Shown: one piece after another, positions 48,571 through 58,297 of the stretch | Position numbering within the stretch: the first letter of the stretch is position 1 | How the letters are laid out: every line of letters starts with the position of its first letter | Origin: Paraburkholderia eburnea | GTDB lineage: Bacteria > Pseudomonadota > Gammaproteobacteria > Burkholderiales > Burkholderiaceae | Assembly (NCBI RefSeq): GCF_002917095.1 | Contig: NZ_PQGA01000002.1 | Span: 310,001 to 374,000 of the forward strand | Length of the DNA stretch: 64,000 nt | Direction of reading: 5' to 3' | Translations under genes and position numbers: made by a program | The notes under the pieces: model-generated | Databases searched by the model: none | Seen by the model: the letters and a program-made list of their open reading frames with translations, nothing else | What the model was told of the DNA's origin: nothing

Positions 48571-49440
48571 TCAGGGATTCGCGCCCGTCGCCACCGGCCG
48601 CGAGGGATCGGCGACCCACTCGCTCCACGAACCGCCGTAGAGCGCGGCGCCGTGCATGCCGGCGATCTCCATGGCCAGCGCGTTGTGACACGCCGTTACC
48701 CCCGAGCCGCATTGCAGCACCACATGCTCGGGCGTGATGCCCGGCAGCAGCGCCGTGAACTCTTCGCGCAGCGTATGCGCCGACTTGAAGCGCCCATCGG
48801 CGCTCAGGTTGTCCTTGAAGAAGCGATTCACCGCTCCGGGGATATGGCCGCCGACGGGATCGATCGTTTCGTTTTCGCCGCGATAGCGATCGTTGGCGCG
48901 TGCATCGACGACGGTCAGCTCGCGCGTGCCCAGATTGCGCACGACGGCCGCGACGTCGACGGTCACCTGCAACGGCGCGGCCGCCTTGAAGGTGCCTTGC
49001 GTGGCGGCGGGCACGTCCCTGGAGAGCGGATAGCCGGCCGCTTCCCACGCTTGCAGGCCGCCATCGAGCACGGCGACCGAGTCGTGGCCGAGCCAGCGCA
49101 GCAGCCACCACAGACGCGCGGCGTACGAGCCGCCCTGCGCGTCATAGGCCACCACTTGCTGTCCCGCGTTCAAGCCCCAGTCGGCCAGCGTGGCGACGAG
49201 CGAGGCGCGGTCGGGCAGCGGATGGCGGCCGTTCTTGCCGGTCTTCGGGCCGGACAGGTCGCGGTCGAGGTGGAGATAGCGCGCGCCCGGCAGATGGCCG
49301 GCGGCGTAGGCGGTTTCGCCCGCTTTGGGATCGAGCAGATCGAAGCGGCAGTCGACGACGAGCACGCTGCCCGGCGCGGCGGTCATGCGCTCGTGCAGGT
49401 TGGCGGCCGAAATCAACGTGGTGTAGTGCGTGTGGGGCAT
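48571..49440 (-). CDS. Thiosulfate/3-mercaptopyruvate sulfurtransferase (rhodanese)
   Basis: 289 residues, two rhodanese domains in tandem. The N-terminal inactive domain has VLVVDCRFDLLDPKAG and YAAGHLPGARYLHLDRDLSG. The C-terminal active domain has VVDARANDRYRG, GHIPGAVNRFF and the active-site loop VLQCGSGVTACHNALAM (catalytic Cys in CGSGVTA, the form found in 3-mercaptopyruvate-type enzymes), ending in LYGGSWSEW. It moves sulfane sulfur to acceptors such as cyanide or thiols. Convergent with the dienelactone-hydrolase-like gene. Confidence 0.93.
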   Translation of the reverse strand: MPHTHYTTLISAANLHERMTAAPGSVLVVDCRFDLLDPKAGETAYAAGHLPGARYLHLDRDLSGPKTGKNGRHPLPDRASLVATLADWGLNAGQQVVAYDAQGGSYAARLWWLLRWLGHDSVAVLDGGLQAWEAAGYPLSRDVPAATQGTFKAAAPLQVTVDVAAVVRNLGTRELTVVDARANDRYRGENETIDPVGGHIPGAVNRFFKDNLSADGRFKSAHTLREEFTALLPGITPEHVVLQCGSGVTACHNALAMEIAGMHGAALYGGSWSEWVADPSRPVATGANP

Positions 49441-49544
49441 GACGGCTCCTTTACCTGAATCCCTGAATCGTGCATGGCCGACTCACCGTCTCCTGGCATG
49501 CAGGCGTTTGCACACGCGGCTGAGCCGGCCCGATGCCGTCAGTC

Positions 49545-49575
49545 TAAACAAAAAGACGGGCCGAAGCCCGTCTTT
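49545..49575 (-). terminator. Rho-independent terminator after the Rieske oxygenase gene
   Basis: AAAGACGGGC / GCCCGTCTTT (49552-49561 with 49566-49575) forms a 10-bp stem with a 4-base loop. On the minus strand it is followed by TTGTTT, so it ends the leftward Rieske gene. Confidence 0.8.
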
Positions 49576-49612
49576 CCGTGATGCGATCCAGCAGCCCCAG
49601 AGGCTACGCGCG

Positions 49613-50719
49613 TCAGATTTCGCCCAGCTCGCGGCGCAGGAACTCGTGGAAGTGCTGCATGCCGTCTTCCATCGGGCTCTGATACGGGCCGACTTCCGAC
49701 ACGCCGCGCTCGAACAGCGCGCGGCGGCCGGCGTCCATGCGCTCGGCGATCTCGTCGTCTTCCACGGCCGTTTCCATATAGGCGGCTCGCTCGGCTTCGA
49801 CGAACTCGCGCTCAAACAGCACGATTTCCTCGGGGTAATAGAATTCGACGATATTCGTCGTCTTCTGCGTGCCGTTCGGGATCAGCCACGAGCAGATGAG
49901 CACGTGCGGATACCACTCGATCATCAGGCCAGGATAGTAGACCATCCAGATCGCGCCGAACTCGGGCGGCTCGCCGTTACGGAAGCGCAGGACTTCGTCG
50001 TGCCACTTGCGGTACGTCGGGCTGCCCGGCTTGCCGAGCTGGCTGTGCACGCCCACGGTCTGCACGCTGTACCACTCGCCGAACTCCCACTTCAGGTCGT
50101 CGCACGAGACGAACTGGCCGAGACCCGGATGGAACGGGACGACGTGGTAGTCCTCCAGATAGACCTCGATGAAGGTCTTCCAGTTGTAGTTGCACTCGTG
50201 GACCTCGACGTGATCGAACATATAGTCCGTGAAGTCGAGGTGTCTGGCGGGGCCAAGGCGCGCGAGATCGCGCGCGACGTCGCGTCCGGCCGTCTCGAAC
50301 AGCAGGCCGTTCCACTGTTGCAGCGGCGTGCTGTTCAGGTTCAGGCAGGGCTTGTCCGCGAAGTGCGGTGCGCCGAGCAGTTCGCCCTTGAGGTCATACG
50401 TCCAGCGATGCAGCGGACATACAATGTTGTCTGCCGTGCCGCGACCGTTTAGCATGATGGCCTGACGGTGACGGCAAACGTTGGAAAGCAGCTCGATCTC
50501 GTTGCTTTTGTTGCGAACGAGTACGCGACCCTCTTTCTCGCCGGGCAGCGCAAAATAATTCCCCGCTTCAGGCACCATCAATTCGTGCCCGACGTAGCGA
50601 GGACCTTTCTGGAAAAGCGTGTCGATTTCGCGCTTCAGTAGCGCTTCGTCAAAGTAAGCCGTGACTGGCAGCTGGCTGTGGATGGACTTCAGCTGCAATG
50701 CATTGCTCAGATTGGACAT
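49613..50719 (-). CDS. Rieske non-heme iron oxygenase, alpha subunit
   Basis: 368 residues from ATG 50719, with GGGAG upstream. N-terminal Rieske [2Fe-2S] domain: Cys82-x-His84 in VCRHRQAIML and Cys101-x2-His104 in CPLHRWTYDL. The catalytic domain has the mononuclear-iron ligands in NYNWKTFIEVYLEDYHVVPF and HPGLGQFV (Asp-His-His). The family hydroxylates aromatic or quaternary-amine substrates. No beta subunit, reductase or ferredoxin gene is adjacent, so electron supply is from elsewhere, and the substrate is unknown. A palindromic promoter element precedes it, and terminator 49545-49575 follows. Confidence 0.9.
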   Translation of the reverse strand: MSNLSNALQLKSIHSQLPVTAYFDEALLKREIDTLFQKGPRYVGHELMVPEAGNYFALPGEKEGRVLVRNKSNEIELLSNVCRHRQAIMLNGRGTADNIVCPLHRWTYDLKGELLGAPHFADKPCLNLNSTPLQQWNGLLFETAGRDVARDLARLGPARHLDFTDYMFDHVEVHECNYNWKTFIEVYLEDYHVVPFHPGLGQFVSCDDLKWEFGEWYSVQTVGVHSQLGKPGSPTYRKWHDEVLRFRNGEPPEFGAIWMVYYPGLMIEWYPHVLICSWLIPNGTQKTTNIVEFYYPEEIVLFEREFVEAERAAYMETAVEDDEIAERMDAGRRALFERGVSEVGPYQSPMEDGMQHFHEFLRRELGEI

Positions 50720-50789
50720 TCCCACTCCCGATTAGACGTGAAAGCAGTGAACAACCCAACCATCGAAGATTCGATTTAGGGAGCCGGCA

Positions 50790-50817
50790 AGTATATCCGG
50801 TTTACCCTTAAAAGGGT
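50790..50817 (-). promoter_or_regulatory. Promoter with palindromic element for the Rieske oxygenase gene
   Basis: On the minus strand a -10 hexamer TATACT (50795-50790) is preceded by the palindrome at 50801-50817. The perfect arms are TACCCTT / AAGGGTA (50803-50818), covering the -35/spacer. It matches 15 of 17 bases of the element upstream of the DUF3563 gene (35705-35721). The rest of the 329-bp gap up to xseB holds no gene that I can support. Confidence 0.55.
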
Positions 50818-51012
50818 AGCTAAGTGGCTGATTTTTGCCGGAATTGCGCCTGAAAGGCGGCGTGAGTGCGTCGGGCGCCGCGCGGAAAATGCCCCAAAAA
50901 TGGCCTCTGGAACTGATTTGGGTCGCGCCCGGCAATGGCCTTGGGAACGTCGGGTAATGTGGTCGAGAGAGGACACGAGCCGGCGAGCGGGGCGGCCAGG
51001 GTGCTTTTGCCG

Positions 51013-51018
51013 TAGAAT
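51013..51018 (+). promoter_or_regulatory. -10-like hexamer TAGAAT upstream of xseB
   Basis: TAGAAT lies 31 bp before the xseB ATG. No good -35 is visible. Confidence 0.35.
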
Positions 51019-51048
51019 GTCCGCCTTGTTTCATTTTGGCGACCCCAG

Positions 51049-51360
51049 ATGGCGAAATCCGCATCGAAAGACCGTGCAGCGGACGGTGCAGCGGCGTCTC
51101 AGACGGCCGCCGCCGAAGCCCTGCCCGAGAGCTACGAAGCCGCTCTGGCGGAACTCGACGCGCTGGTGGCGCGCATGGAAGGCGGCAGTTTGAGCCTCGA
51201 GGAATCGCTGGCCGCGTACCGCCGCGGCGCGGTGCTGGTGAAGTTCTGCCAGCAGCAGCTCGAAAAGGTTGAACAACAGGTGCGCGTGCTCGACGGCGAG
51301 ACGCTTCGGCCCGTGCCCCTCAATACGACATCCGCAAATGGCGGAGACGACGATCTATGA
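51049..51360 (+). CDS. xseB: Exodeoxyribonuclease VII small subunit
   Basis: 103 residues. The XseB core is SYEAALAELDALVARMEGG followed by SLSLEESLAAYRRGAVLVKF and CQQQLEKVEQQVRVLDG, a short helical protein that binds the XseA large subunit. The N-terminal ~25 residues are an Ala/Lys-rich extension. The stop overlaps the ispA start (ATGA), so the two are translationally coupled, as in many proteobacteria. Confidence 0.95.
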   Translation: MAKSASKDRAADGAAASQTAAAEALPESYEAALAELDALVARMEGGSLSLEESLAAYRRGAVLVKFCQQQLEKVEQQVRVLDGETLRPVPLNTTSANGGDDDL

Positions 51361-52238
51361 ATTTTGACCAATGGACCCGGACGGTGCTCGACCGGGTCGA
51401 GAGCGCGCTCGATCACTATTTGCCGGCCGCCGACGTGCAGCCCGCGCCCCTGCATGACGCGATGCGTTATGCCGTGCTGGGCGGAGGCAAGCGCGTGCGC
51501 CCGCTCCTGTGCTTCGCCGCAGGCGAACTCACCCATGCCACGCCGCAGGCGCTCGACGCCGCCGCTTGCGCGCTGGAGATGATCCACGTCTATTCGCTCG
51601 TGCACGACGACATGCCGTGCATGGACGACGACGACATGCGCCGCGGCAAACCCACGGTACACGTCAAATATGACGAACCGACGGCGCTGCTGGTGGGCGA
51701 CGCGCTGCAGTCGCAGGCATTCGTGGCGCTGACCTCCGAGGTGCTGGATGCGCCGCGCCAGGCCGCGCTCGTGCGCGAACTCGCGCTGGCGAGCGGCTCG
51801 ATCGGCATGGCCGGCGGTCAGGCGATCGATCTCGCGAGCGTGGGCCATTCGCTCACGCGCGAGCAGCTCGAAACCATGCACTGCCTGAAGACCGGCGCGC
51901 TGCTGCGCGCCTCGGTCCGCATGGGCGCGGTGGCGGGCGACACGCCTGGCGCCGACACCCTCGCCGCGCTGGACAAGTACGCGGCGGCCGTGGGCCTCGC
52001 GTTCCAGGTGGTGGACGATATTCTCGACGTGACCGCCGACTCGGCGACGCTGGGCAAGACCGCTGGCAAGGACGCGAAGGACGGCAAGCCGACCTACGTG
52101 TCGATCATCGGTCTGGATGCCTCGCGTGCCCTCGCGCAGCAGTTGCGCGCCGATGCACACGCGGCGCTCGAACCGTTCGGCGCACGCGCCCAGCGCCTCG
52201 CCGAACTCGCTGACCTGATCGTGAACCGGGTTAGCTGA
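51357..52238 (+). CDS. ispA: (2E,6E)-farnesyl diphosphate synthase
   Basis: 293 residues, condensing isopentenyl diphosphate with dimethylallyl/geranyl diphosphate. Characteristic motifs: GGGKRVRPLLCFAAGE, the first aspartate-rich motif LVHDDMPCMDDDDMRRGKPT, LVGDALQSQAFVAL, and the second aspartate motif FQVVDDILDVTADSATLG with GKDAKDGKPT behind it. The middle gene of xseB-ispA-dxs, it supplies the C15 precursor for quinones and undecaprenyl phosphate. Confidence 0.96.
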   Translation: MNFDQWTRTVLDRVESALDHYLPAADVQPAPLHDAMRYAVLGGGKRVRPLLCFAAGELTHATPQALDAAACALEMIHVYSLVHDDMPCMDDDDMRRGKPTVHVKYDEPTALLVGDALQSQAFVALTSEVLDAPRQAALVRELALASGSIGMAGGQAIDLASVGHSLTREQLETMHCLKTGALLRASVRMGAVAGDTPGADTLAALDKYAAAVGLAFQVVDDILDVTADSATLGKTAGKDAKDGKPTYVSIIGLDASRALAQQLRADAHAALEPFGARAQRLAELADLIVNRVS

Positions 52239-52323
52239 TTGCGCCAACCCGCCCGCGCGCATGAACGGGAAGTAATGCGTGACAGAAGTGCGGGAGCGCC
52301 CGATTTCCTACAATGGAACGACG

Positions 52324-54231
52324 ATGTACGACTTGCTGAAAACCATTGACGACCCTGCGGATTTGCGCCGCCTTGATCGCCGCCAGTTGCAACCGCTTGC
52401 CGACGAACTGCGTGCCTTCGTTCTCGACAGCGTGTCGCAAACGGGCGGCCACCTGTCGTCCAACCTCGGCACGGTCGAACTGACGATCGCGCTGCATTAC
52501 GTGTTCGACACGCCGCGCGATCGTATCGTCTGGGACGTGGGCCATCAGACCTATCCCCACAAGATCCTGACGGGCCGCCGCGACCAGATGCACACGCTGC
52601 GTCAGCTCGGCGGTATCTCGGGTTTCCCGAAGCGGGACGAATCGGAATACGACACCTTCGGCACCGCGCACTCGAGCACGTCGATTTCGGCGGCGCTCGG
52701 CATGGCCGTCGCGAGCAAGCTCAAGGGCGATAACGCCATGGGCATCGCCGTGATCGGCGACGGCGCGATGACGGCCGGCATGGCCTTCGAGGCGCTGAAC
52801 AACGGCGGCGTCGAAGACGACGTGCCGCTGCTCGTGATCCTCAACGACAACGACATGTCGATCTCGCCGCCGGTCGGCGCCCTGAACCGCCACCTCGCGC
52901 GCCTCATGTCGGGCCGCTTCTACGCCGCCGCGCGCGCGGGCGTGGAACGCGTGCTGCGTCATGCGCCGCCGGTGCTCGATCTCGCCCGCAAGCTCGAAGA
53001 GCACGCGAAGGGCATGATCGTGCCGGCCACGCTGTTCGAGGAGTTCGGCTTCAACTACATCGGGCCGATCGACGGTCACGATCTCGACTCGCTGATCCCC
53101 ACGCTTCAGAACATCAAGGAACTGCGCGGTCCGCAATTCCTGCACGTCGTGACGAAGAAAGGCCAGGGCTACAAGCTCGCCGAAGCCGACCCGGTCCTGT
53201 ACCACGGTCCCGGCAAGTTCAACCCGGCCGAAGGCATCAAGCCGTCGACGGCGCCGAGCAAGAAGACCTATACGCAGGTCTTCGGCGAATGGCTGTGCGA
53301 TGCGGCGGAACTCGACTCGCGCGTGGTCGGCATCACGCCGGCGATGCGCGAAGGCTCGGGCATGGTCGAATTCGAAAAGCGTTTCCCGGATCGCTACTTC
53401 GACGTCGGCATCGCCGAGCAGCATGCGGTGACGTTCGCGGGCGGTCTGGCGGCCGAGGGCATGAAGCCGGTGGTCGCGATCTACTCGACTTTCCTGCAGC
53501 GCGCCTATGACCAGTTGATCCACGACGTGGCGCTGCAGAATCTGCCGGTCGTGTTCGCGATCGACCGCGCGGGCCTGGTTGGCGCGGACGGTGCGACGCA
53601 CGCGGGCGCGTACGATCTCGCCTTCATGCGCTGCATCCCGAAGATGATGATCATGGCGGCGTCGGACGAAAACGAATGCCGTCAGATGCTCTATACGGCG
53701 CTCCAGCAGGACTGCCCGACGGCCGTGCGTTACCCGCGCGGCGCGGGCACGGGTGTCGCGACCGTCAAGCAGATGGCCGCGCTGCCGGTGGGCAAGGGCG
53801 AAGTGCGCCGCGAAAGCCAGGCGCCGGCCGGCAAGCGTGTGGCGATCCTCGCGTTCGGCACGATGGTTGCGCCGTCGCTGGCCGCTGCGGAACAACTGGA
53901 CGCCACCGTGGCGAACATGCGCTTCGTGAAGCCGGTCGACGCGGAGCTGATCAAGCAGCTCGCCGAGACGCACGATTACCTTGTGACCGTCGAGGAAGGC
54001 TGCATCATGGGCGGCGCGGGTTCGGCCTGCGTGGAATCCCTGCTTGAGAGTGGGGTTATCAAGCCCGTACTACAATTGGGCCTCCCCGACACCTTCATCG
54101 ATCACGGCGATCCGGCGAAGCTGCTGGCGGGCGTCGGCCTCGACGCGGCAGGCATCGCGAAGTCGATTCGCGAGCGCTTCCTCGATGGCGCGGCGAACGC
54201 GTCGGGCAAGTCGGTGATGCGCGTCGCGTAA
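52324..54231 (+). CDS. dxs: 1-deoxy-D-xylulose-5-phosphate synthase
   Basis: 635 residues from the ATG at 52324 ([17 protein letters not shown], the usual N-terminus); a GTG 45 bp earlier would only add an unconserved leader. Thiamine-diphosphate enzyme joining pyruvate and glyceraldehyde-3-phosphate, first step of the MEP pathway. Seen: [40 protein letters not shown], the ThDP/Mg motif [20 protein letters not shown] with [10 protein letters not shown], and the transketolase-like [20 protein letters not shown]. It follows ispA by 85 bp. Confidence 0.97.
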   Translation: MYDLLKTIDDPADLRRLDRRQLQPLADELRAFVLDSVSQTGGHLSSNLGTVELTIALHYVFDTPRDRIVWDVGHQTYPHKILTGRRDQMHTLRQLGGISGFPKRDESEYDTFGTAHSSTSISAALGMAVASKLKGDNAMGIAVIGDGAMTAGMAFEALNNGGVEDDVPLLVILNDNDMSISPPVGALNRHLARLMSGRFYAAARAGVERVLRHAPPVLDLARKLEEHAKGMIVPATLFEEFGFNYIGPIDGHDLDSLIPTLQNIKELRGPQFLHVVTKKGQGYKLAEADPVLYHGPGKFNPAEGIKPSTAPSKKTYTQVFGEWLCDAAELDSRVVGITPAMREGSGMVEFEKRFPDRYFDVGIAEQHAVTFAGGLAAEGMKPVVAIYSTFLQRAYDQLIHDVALQNLPVVFAIDRAGLVGADGATHAGAYDLAFMRCIPKMMIMAASDENECRQMLYTALQQDCPTAVRYPRGAGTGVATVKQMAALPVGKGEVRRESQAPAGKRVAILAFGTMVAPSLAAAEQLDATVANMRFVKPVDAELIKQLAETHDYLVTVEEGCIMGGAGSACVESLLESGVIKPVLQLGLPDTFIDHGDPAKLLAGVGLDAAGIAKSIRERFLDGAANASGKSVMRVA

Positions 54232-54268
54232 GCGGGCGCAGCCGCTCATACACCTTGAACCGTCGGAA

Positions 54269-54320
54269 AGGGCGCTGTGTCGCCCTGTTCCGCCAGCCAG
54301 CGCCGGCTCATGCCGGCGCT
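54269..54320 (+). promoter_or_regulatory. Two adjacent hairpins in the dxs-folE2 gap
   Basis: AGGGCG/CGCCCT (54269-54286) is followed by the perfect 9-bp stem AGCGCCGGC/GCCGGCGCT (54299-54320, TCAT loop). No T-run follows, so neither is a standard terminator. They sit in the 132-bp gap before folE2 and could be a mRNA-processing or termination element. Confidence 0.35.
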
Positions 54321-54363
54321 TGCCATTTGCGCGCCACGTTTGGCGTGACTTGAGGATAAGAAC

Positions 54364-55170
54364 ATGAATCAGATGAACCCGGCTTTCGTGATGCCGGACG
54401 TCCAGAGCTCCGTCGATACCCGCCAGATCCCGATCCAGCGTGTGGGCGTAAAAGGTGTGCGCCATCCGCTCACGGTGAAGACGCTCGCGGGCGACGTCCA
54501 GCCGAGCGTCGGCACGTGGAACCTCGACGTTCATCTGCCCGCGGACCAGAAGGGCACGCACATGTCGCGCTTCGTCGCGCTGCTCGAAGAGAACAAGACG
54601 CCGCTCGAACCGGCAACATTCCGCGCGATGCTGGCCGCGATGCTCTTGAAGCTCGAATCGCAGGCGGGCCGCATCGAGGTGTCGTTCCCGTACTTCGTGA
54701 AGAAGGTCGCGCCGGTGTCGGGCGTGGAAAGTCTGCTGGACTACGAAGTGACGCTCACGGGCGATGTGCGCGACGGCGTCACGCGCCTGTTCCTCAAGGT
54801 GCTGGTGCCGGTGACGAGCCTGTGCCCGTGCTCGAAGAAGATCTCGCAGTACGGCGCGCATAACCAGCGCTCGCATGTGACGATCGACGTCGAGTTCGAC
54901 GGCGATCTGCCGGTGGAAGAACTGATCCTTATTGCCGAGCAGGAAGCGTCGTGCGAACTGTGGGGCCTGCTCAAGCGCCCCGACGAAAAGTTCGTGACGG
55001 AGCGCGCCTATGAGAACCCGAAGTTCGTGGAAGACCTCGTGCGCGACGTGGCCGTGCGCCTGAACGCCGATGCTCGCGTGATCGCCTATACGCTCGAAGC
55101 CGAAAACTTCGAGTCGATTCACAATCACAGCGCCTATGCCGTGATCGAGCACGACAAGCGCGTGGCTTGA
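54364..55170 (+). CDS. folE2: GTP cyclohydrolase FolE2 (type IB)
   Basis: 268 residues, making dihydroneopterin triphosphate from GTP for folate/pterin synthesis; the type IB enzyme is unrelated in sequence to FolE and does not strictly need zinc. Seen: [37 protein letters not shown] and the catalytic Cys segment [20 protein letters not shown]. The family is complete in length. It follows dxs on the same strand and ends at the bidirectional terminator 55197-55224. Confidence 0.95.
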   Translation: MNQMNPAFVMPDVQSSVDTRQIPIQRVGVKGVRHPLTVKTLAGDVQPSVGTWNLDVHLPADQKGTHMSRFVALLEENKTPLEPATFRAMLAAMLLKLESQAGRIEVSFPYFVKKVAPVSGVESLLDYEVTLTGDVRDGVTRLFLKVLVPVTSLCPCSKKISQYGAHNQRSHVTIDVEFDGDLPVEELILIAEQEASCELWGLLKRPDEKFVTERAYENPKFVEDLVRDVAVRLNADARVIAYTLEAENFESIHNHSAYAVIEHDKRVA

Positions 55171-55196
55171 TAGCTGTTTAGCAGCACGCTTGAAGT

Positions 55197-55224
55197 AAAA
55201 AAGCCGCCTTTCGGGCGGCTTTTT
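55197..55224 (+). terminator. Bidirectional Rho-independent terminator
   Basis: AAAAAAGCCGCC / GGCGGCTTTTT, an 8-bp stem with a short loop and A/T runs on both sides, serves folE2 on the plus strand and the convergent tsaD on the minus strand. Confidence 0.88.
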
Positions 55225-55243
55225 CATTGGCGCACTGGCTGCG

Positions 55244-56272
55244 TTATTGCTGTGCCAGCGACGTCAGATCCCAGCGCGGCTTCACCGTGAACGCGTAATC
55301 GTGCGTCGCCTGGTCGGGCCAGCGTTGCAGACGCAGCGCGCCGGCCAGCGCGATCATCGCGCCGTTGTCGGTGCACAGCGAAAGATCGGGGTAGTGGACT
55401 TCGAAGCCGCGTTTTTGCGCCGCCGCCGAAAGCTTCTCGCGCAACTGCTTGTTCGCGCCCACGCCGCCCGCCACCACGAGCCGCTTCATTTTCGTCTGCT
55501 TGAGCGCGGCCAGCGACTTCGCGGCCAGCACGTCGACGGCGGCATCGACGAAGCCGCGCGCGATATCGGCCTTGCCCTGCTCGCAGATGTTCGGCCCGAG
55601 CTTCTTCACGTGCGTGAGCACGGCCGTTTTCAGGCCGCTGAAGCTGAAGTCCAGATCGCCCGAATGCAGCATCGGGCGCGGCAGCTCGATTGCGCCAGGC
55701 GTGCCGAATTCGGCGAGGCGCGAGACTTCCGGGCCGCCCGGATAGCCGAGGCCCAGCAGCTTGGCCGTCTTGTCGAAGGCTTCGCCGGCGGCGTCATCAA
55801 GCGTTTCGCCGAGCGTCTCGTACACGCCCACGTCCGCCACGCGCATGAGCTGCGTATGGCCGCCGGAAACGAGCAGCGCAACGAACGGGAACGGCGGCGG
55901 CGCATCGACAAGCAGCGGCGAGAGCAAATGCCCTTCCAGGTGATGAATGCCGACCGTCGGGCGATTCCAGGCCATGGCGAGCGCGTTGGCGATGCTCGCG
56001 CCCACCAGCAGCGCGCCGGCGAGACCGGGACCCTGGGTGAAGGCGATGGCGTCGATGTCGCTGCGCGCGGCGCCGCTTTTCGCGAGCACCTCTTCGAGCA
56101 GCGGCAGGGCGCGGCGGATATGGTCGCGCGAGGCCAGTTCGGGCACGACGCCGCCGTACTCGCGGTGCATGGCGATCTGCGAATGCAGCGCGTGCGCGAG
56201 CAGGCCGCGCTCGCTGTCATAGAGCGCGAGGCCGGTTTCGTCGCAGGAGCTTTCGATGCCAAGAACGAGCAT
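55244..56272 (-). CDS. tsaD: tRNA N6-adenosine threonylcarbamoyltransferase
   Basis: 342 residues, universal Kae1/TsaD protein completing the t6A37 modification of tRNAs that read ANN codons. Motifs: [19 protein letters not shown] (ASKHA phosphate-1), the metal-binding HLEGHLLSP in [52 protein letters not shown] and the late [17 protein letters not shown]. Convergent with folE2. Confidence 0.97.
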   Translation of the reverse strand: MLVLGIESSCDETGLALYDSERGLLAHALHSQIAMHREYGGVVPELASRDHIRRALPLLEEVLAKSGAARSDIDAIAFTQGPGLAGALLVGASIANALAMAWNRPTVGIHHLEGHLLSPLLVDAPPPFPFVALLVSGGHTQLMRVADVGVYETLGETLDDAAGEAFDKTAKLLGLGYPGGPEVSRLAEFGTPGAIELPRPMLHSGDLDFSFSGLKTAVLTHVKKLGPNICEQGKADIARGFVDAAVDVLAAKSLAALKQTKMKRLVVAGGVGANKQLREKLSAAAQKRGFEVHYPDLSLCTDNGAMIALAGALRLQRWPDQATHDYAFTVKPRWDLTSLAQQ

Positions 56273-56441
56273 GGTGTGGCGTGCAACGGTGCTCGCTCAA
56301 GGCAGAAGCCAAAGCAAAAACCGTCGCTAAATCAAAGTAAAAGGGAAGCCTGAAAGTATAGCAGCGCGGGTGAAACCCGGCTGAGGCCGACCGGCGCGCG
56401 CGATACGCTGGCGAGCCACCGGGGCGCGGCGCGCAGGTAGA

Positions 56442-57668
56442 ATGCGCGCCATGGAATCTTTCGACATCGCCGTGATCGGCGCAGGAGCCGCCGGCATGAT
56501 GAGCGCGGCGGTGGCGGGCCAGCGGGGCCGCCGCGTGGCGCTGATCGACCACGCACCGCGCCTCGCGGAAAAAATCCGCATTTCGGGCGGCGGGCGCTGC
56601 AATTTCACGAATCTGCACGCCAGCCCCGCCAATTACCTCTCGAATAACCCGCATTTTTGCCGTTCGGCGCTCGCGCGCTATACGCCGCGCGACTTCATGG
56701 CGCTGCTGCGCCAGCATCGTGTGACCTGGCACGAGAAGCACAAGGGCCAGTTGTTCTGCGACCAGTCGAGCGAGGCGATCATCGACGTGCTGCGCTCGGA
56801 ATGCGACGCCGGCAAGGTGGCCTGGCGCCGCCCGCTGCCCGTCGAGGACGTCGCGCACGCCGACGGCGCGGGCTTCACGCTCGGCACGCCGCAAGGGCAG
56901 ATTCGCGCGAAGGCGCTCGTGATCGCCACGGGCGGTTTGTCGATTCCGAAGATCGGCGCGACGGATTTCGCGTACCGCGTGGCCAAGCAGTTCGGCCACA
57001 AGCTGATCGATATGCGCCCTGCGCTCGTGCCGCTGACCTTTGCGCAGCAGGAGTGGGAGCCGTATGTGCCGCTGTCCGGAGTCTCGCTCGACGTCCATGT
57101 GGCGACCGGCGAGCGCAAGACCGGTGGCGCCTTCGACGAAGACCTGCTGTTCACGCATCGCGGCCTCTCGGGGCCGGGCGTGTTGCAGATTTCGAGCTAC
57201 TGGCAGCCGGGGCAGCCAATCCGCGTGAACCTGCTGCCCGAGCGCGATGCCACCGAGGCGCTGATCGAGGCCAAAGGTACGACGAAACGCCAGATCGGCA
57301 ATCTGCTGGCCGAATGGGTGCCCGCGCGCCTCGCGCACGCATGGCTGGAGACGCACGGCGTATCGCTCGATGCGCGGCTGGCCGATCTGCCGGACAAGAC
57401 GCTGCGCCGCATCGGCGAAGGCCTTTCGCAGTGGACCCTGACGCCGACCGGCACCGAAGGCTACAAGAAGGCCGAAGTGACGCGCGGCGGCGTGGATACG
57501 CGCGAACTGTCGTCGGCGACGATGATGAGCCAGCGCGTGCCGGGTCTTTACTTCGTCGGCGAAGCGGTGGACGTGACGGGTTGGCTCGGCGGCTACAACT
57601 TCCAGTGGGCGTGGGCGTCCGGCGTCGCTGCGGGTGAGGCCGCGGCTGAATTCGCGCTCGCGGGGTAA
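56442..57668 (+). CDS. HI0933/BaiN-family flavoprotein
   Basis: 408 residues; start at 56442 (a short AGGT is upstream) or 56451 ([16 protein letters not shown]). N-terminal FAD motif [20 protein letters not shown], then [16 protein letters not shown] (the GGGRCN motif of this family), [19 protein letters not shown], and the C-terminal [20 protein letters not shown] followed by [12 protein letters not shown]. Similar proteins include the TIGR00275 group; the true substrate is not known. Divergent from tsaD. Confidence 0.93.
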   Translation: MRAMESFDIAVIGAGAAGMMSAAVAGQRGRRVALIDHAPRLAEKIRISGGGRCNFTNLHASPANYLSNNPHFCRSALARYTPRDFMALLRQHRVTWHEKHKGQLFCDQSSEAIIDVLRSECDAGKVAWRRPLPVEDVAHADGAGFTLGTPQGQIRAKALVIATGGLSIPKIGATDFAYRVAKQFGHKLIDMRPALVPLTFAQQEWEPYVPLSGVSLDVHVATGERKTGGAFDEDLLFTHRGLSGPGVLQISSYWQPGQPIRVNLLPERDATEALIEAKGTTKRQIGNLLAEWVPARLAHAWLETHGVSLDARLADLPDKTLRRIGEGLSQWTLTPTGTEGYKKAEVTRGGVDTRELSSATMMSQRVPGLYFVGEAVDVTGWLGGYNFQWAWASGVAAGEAAAEFALAG

Positions 57669-57770
57669 GGCCGCAACACGGCTGCGACAGCGCTGCAACC
57701 GCGCCGCGACAGGCCGCCTGCATTGGGGTTTTCCTTCCGGCGGCCTCGCGATGCCCAGACATGGATTTGC

Positions 57771-57776
57771 TATACT
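57771..57776 (+). promoter_or_regulatory. -10 hexamer TATACT upstream of rpsU
   Basis: TATACT lies 33 bp upstream of the rpsU ATG, in TTTGCTATACTGGC, which gives an extended -10 TGCTATACT. The -35 is weak. Confidence 0.5.
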
Positions 57777-57808
57777 GGCTCCCTTTACCTCCGATCCGTT
57801 ATTGGAAA

Positions 57809-58021
57809 ATGACGACCATCCGCGTAAAAGAAAATGAACCCTTTGAAGTGGCCATGCGCCGCTTCAAGCGCACGATCGAAAAAAATGGCCTGTTGACCGA
57901 ACTTCGTGCGCGTGAGTTTTACGAGAAGCCCACGGCTGAACGCAAGCGCAAGAAGGCAGCGGCGGTGAAGCGCCACTTCAAGCGCATTCGCAGCCAGACG
58001 CTTCCAAAGAAAATGTACTGA
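57809..58021 (+). CDS. rpsU: 30S ribosomal protein S21
   Basis: 70 residues, [40 protein letters not shown] and a highly basic C-terminus ([15 protein letters not shown]) ending in LPKKMY. First gene of the conserved rpsU-yqeY-dnaG-rpoD macromolecular-synthesis region. The start has a TTGGAAAA spacing that is weak but normal for this gene. A terminator hairpin follows at 58172. Confidence 0.97.
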   Translation: MTTIRVKENEPFEVAMRRFKRTIEKNGLLTELRAREFYEKPTAERKRKKAAAVKRHFKRIRSQTLPKKMY

Positions 58022-58171
58022 TTTCGGCGTCGTCGTGGTTTTGCCCGGGTTTTGCTGTTTTTTGCGGCTCTTTCCATAACCCGGAAATCCCACTGCGACG
58101 CAAAACAGCCGGTTGCGCCAAGCGCCGCGCTGTCTCTCTGGTGTGGTCGCAACCAGTCGAACCCGCACCGA

Positions 58172-58202
58172 CCCGCCTGGAAACGCTTCCAGGCGGGTTT
58201 TT
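58172..58202 (+). terminator. Rho-independent terminator between rpsU and yqeY
   Basis: CCCGCCTGGAA / TTCCAGGCGGG forms an 11-bp perfect stem with an ACGC loop and is followed by TTTTT. It would reduce read-through from the highly expressed rpsU into yqeY-dnaG-rpoD. Confidence 0.85.
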
Positions 58203-58297
58203 GCATTACTGCGATGCTTCGTGCGAAGTTCTGCTTGAGTGGCCGCGCTGCCCGGTGAATCCGGGATTGTGCAACCCCAACGCATTTCAGGTGAGTG

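Noticed and set aside
52231..53973. 580-residue minus-strand frame over dxs
   Set aside because: Opposite strand of dxs, low-complexity Arg/His-rich product, no domain.
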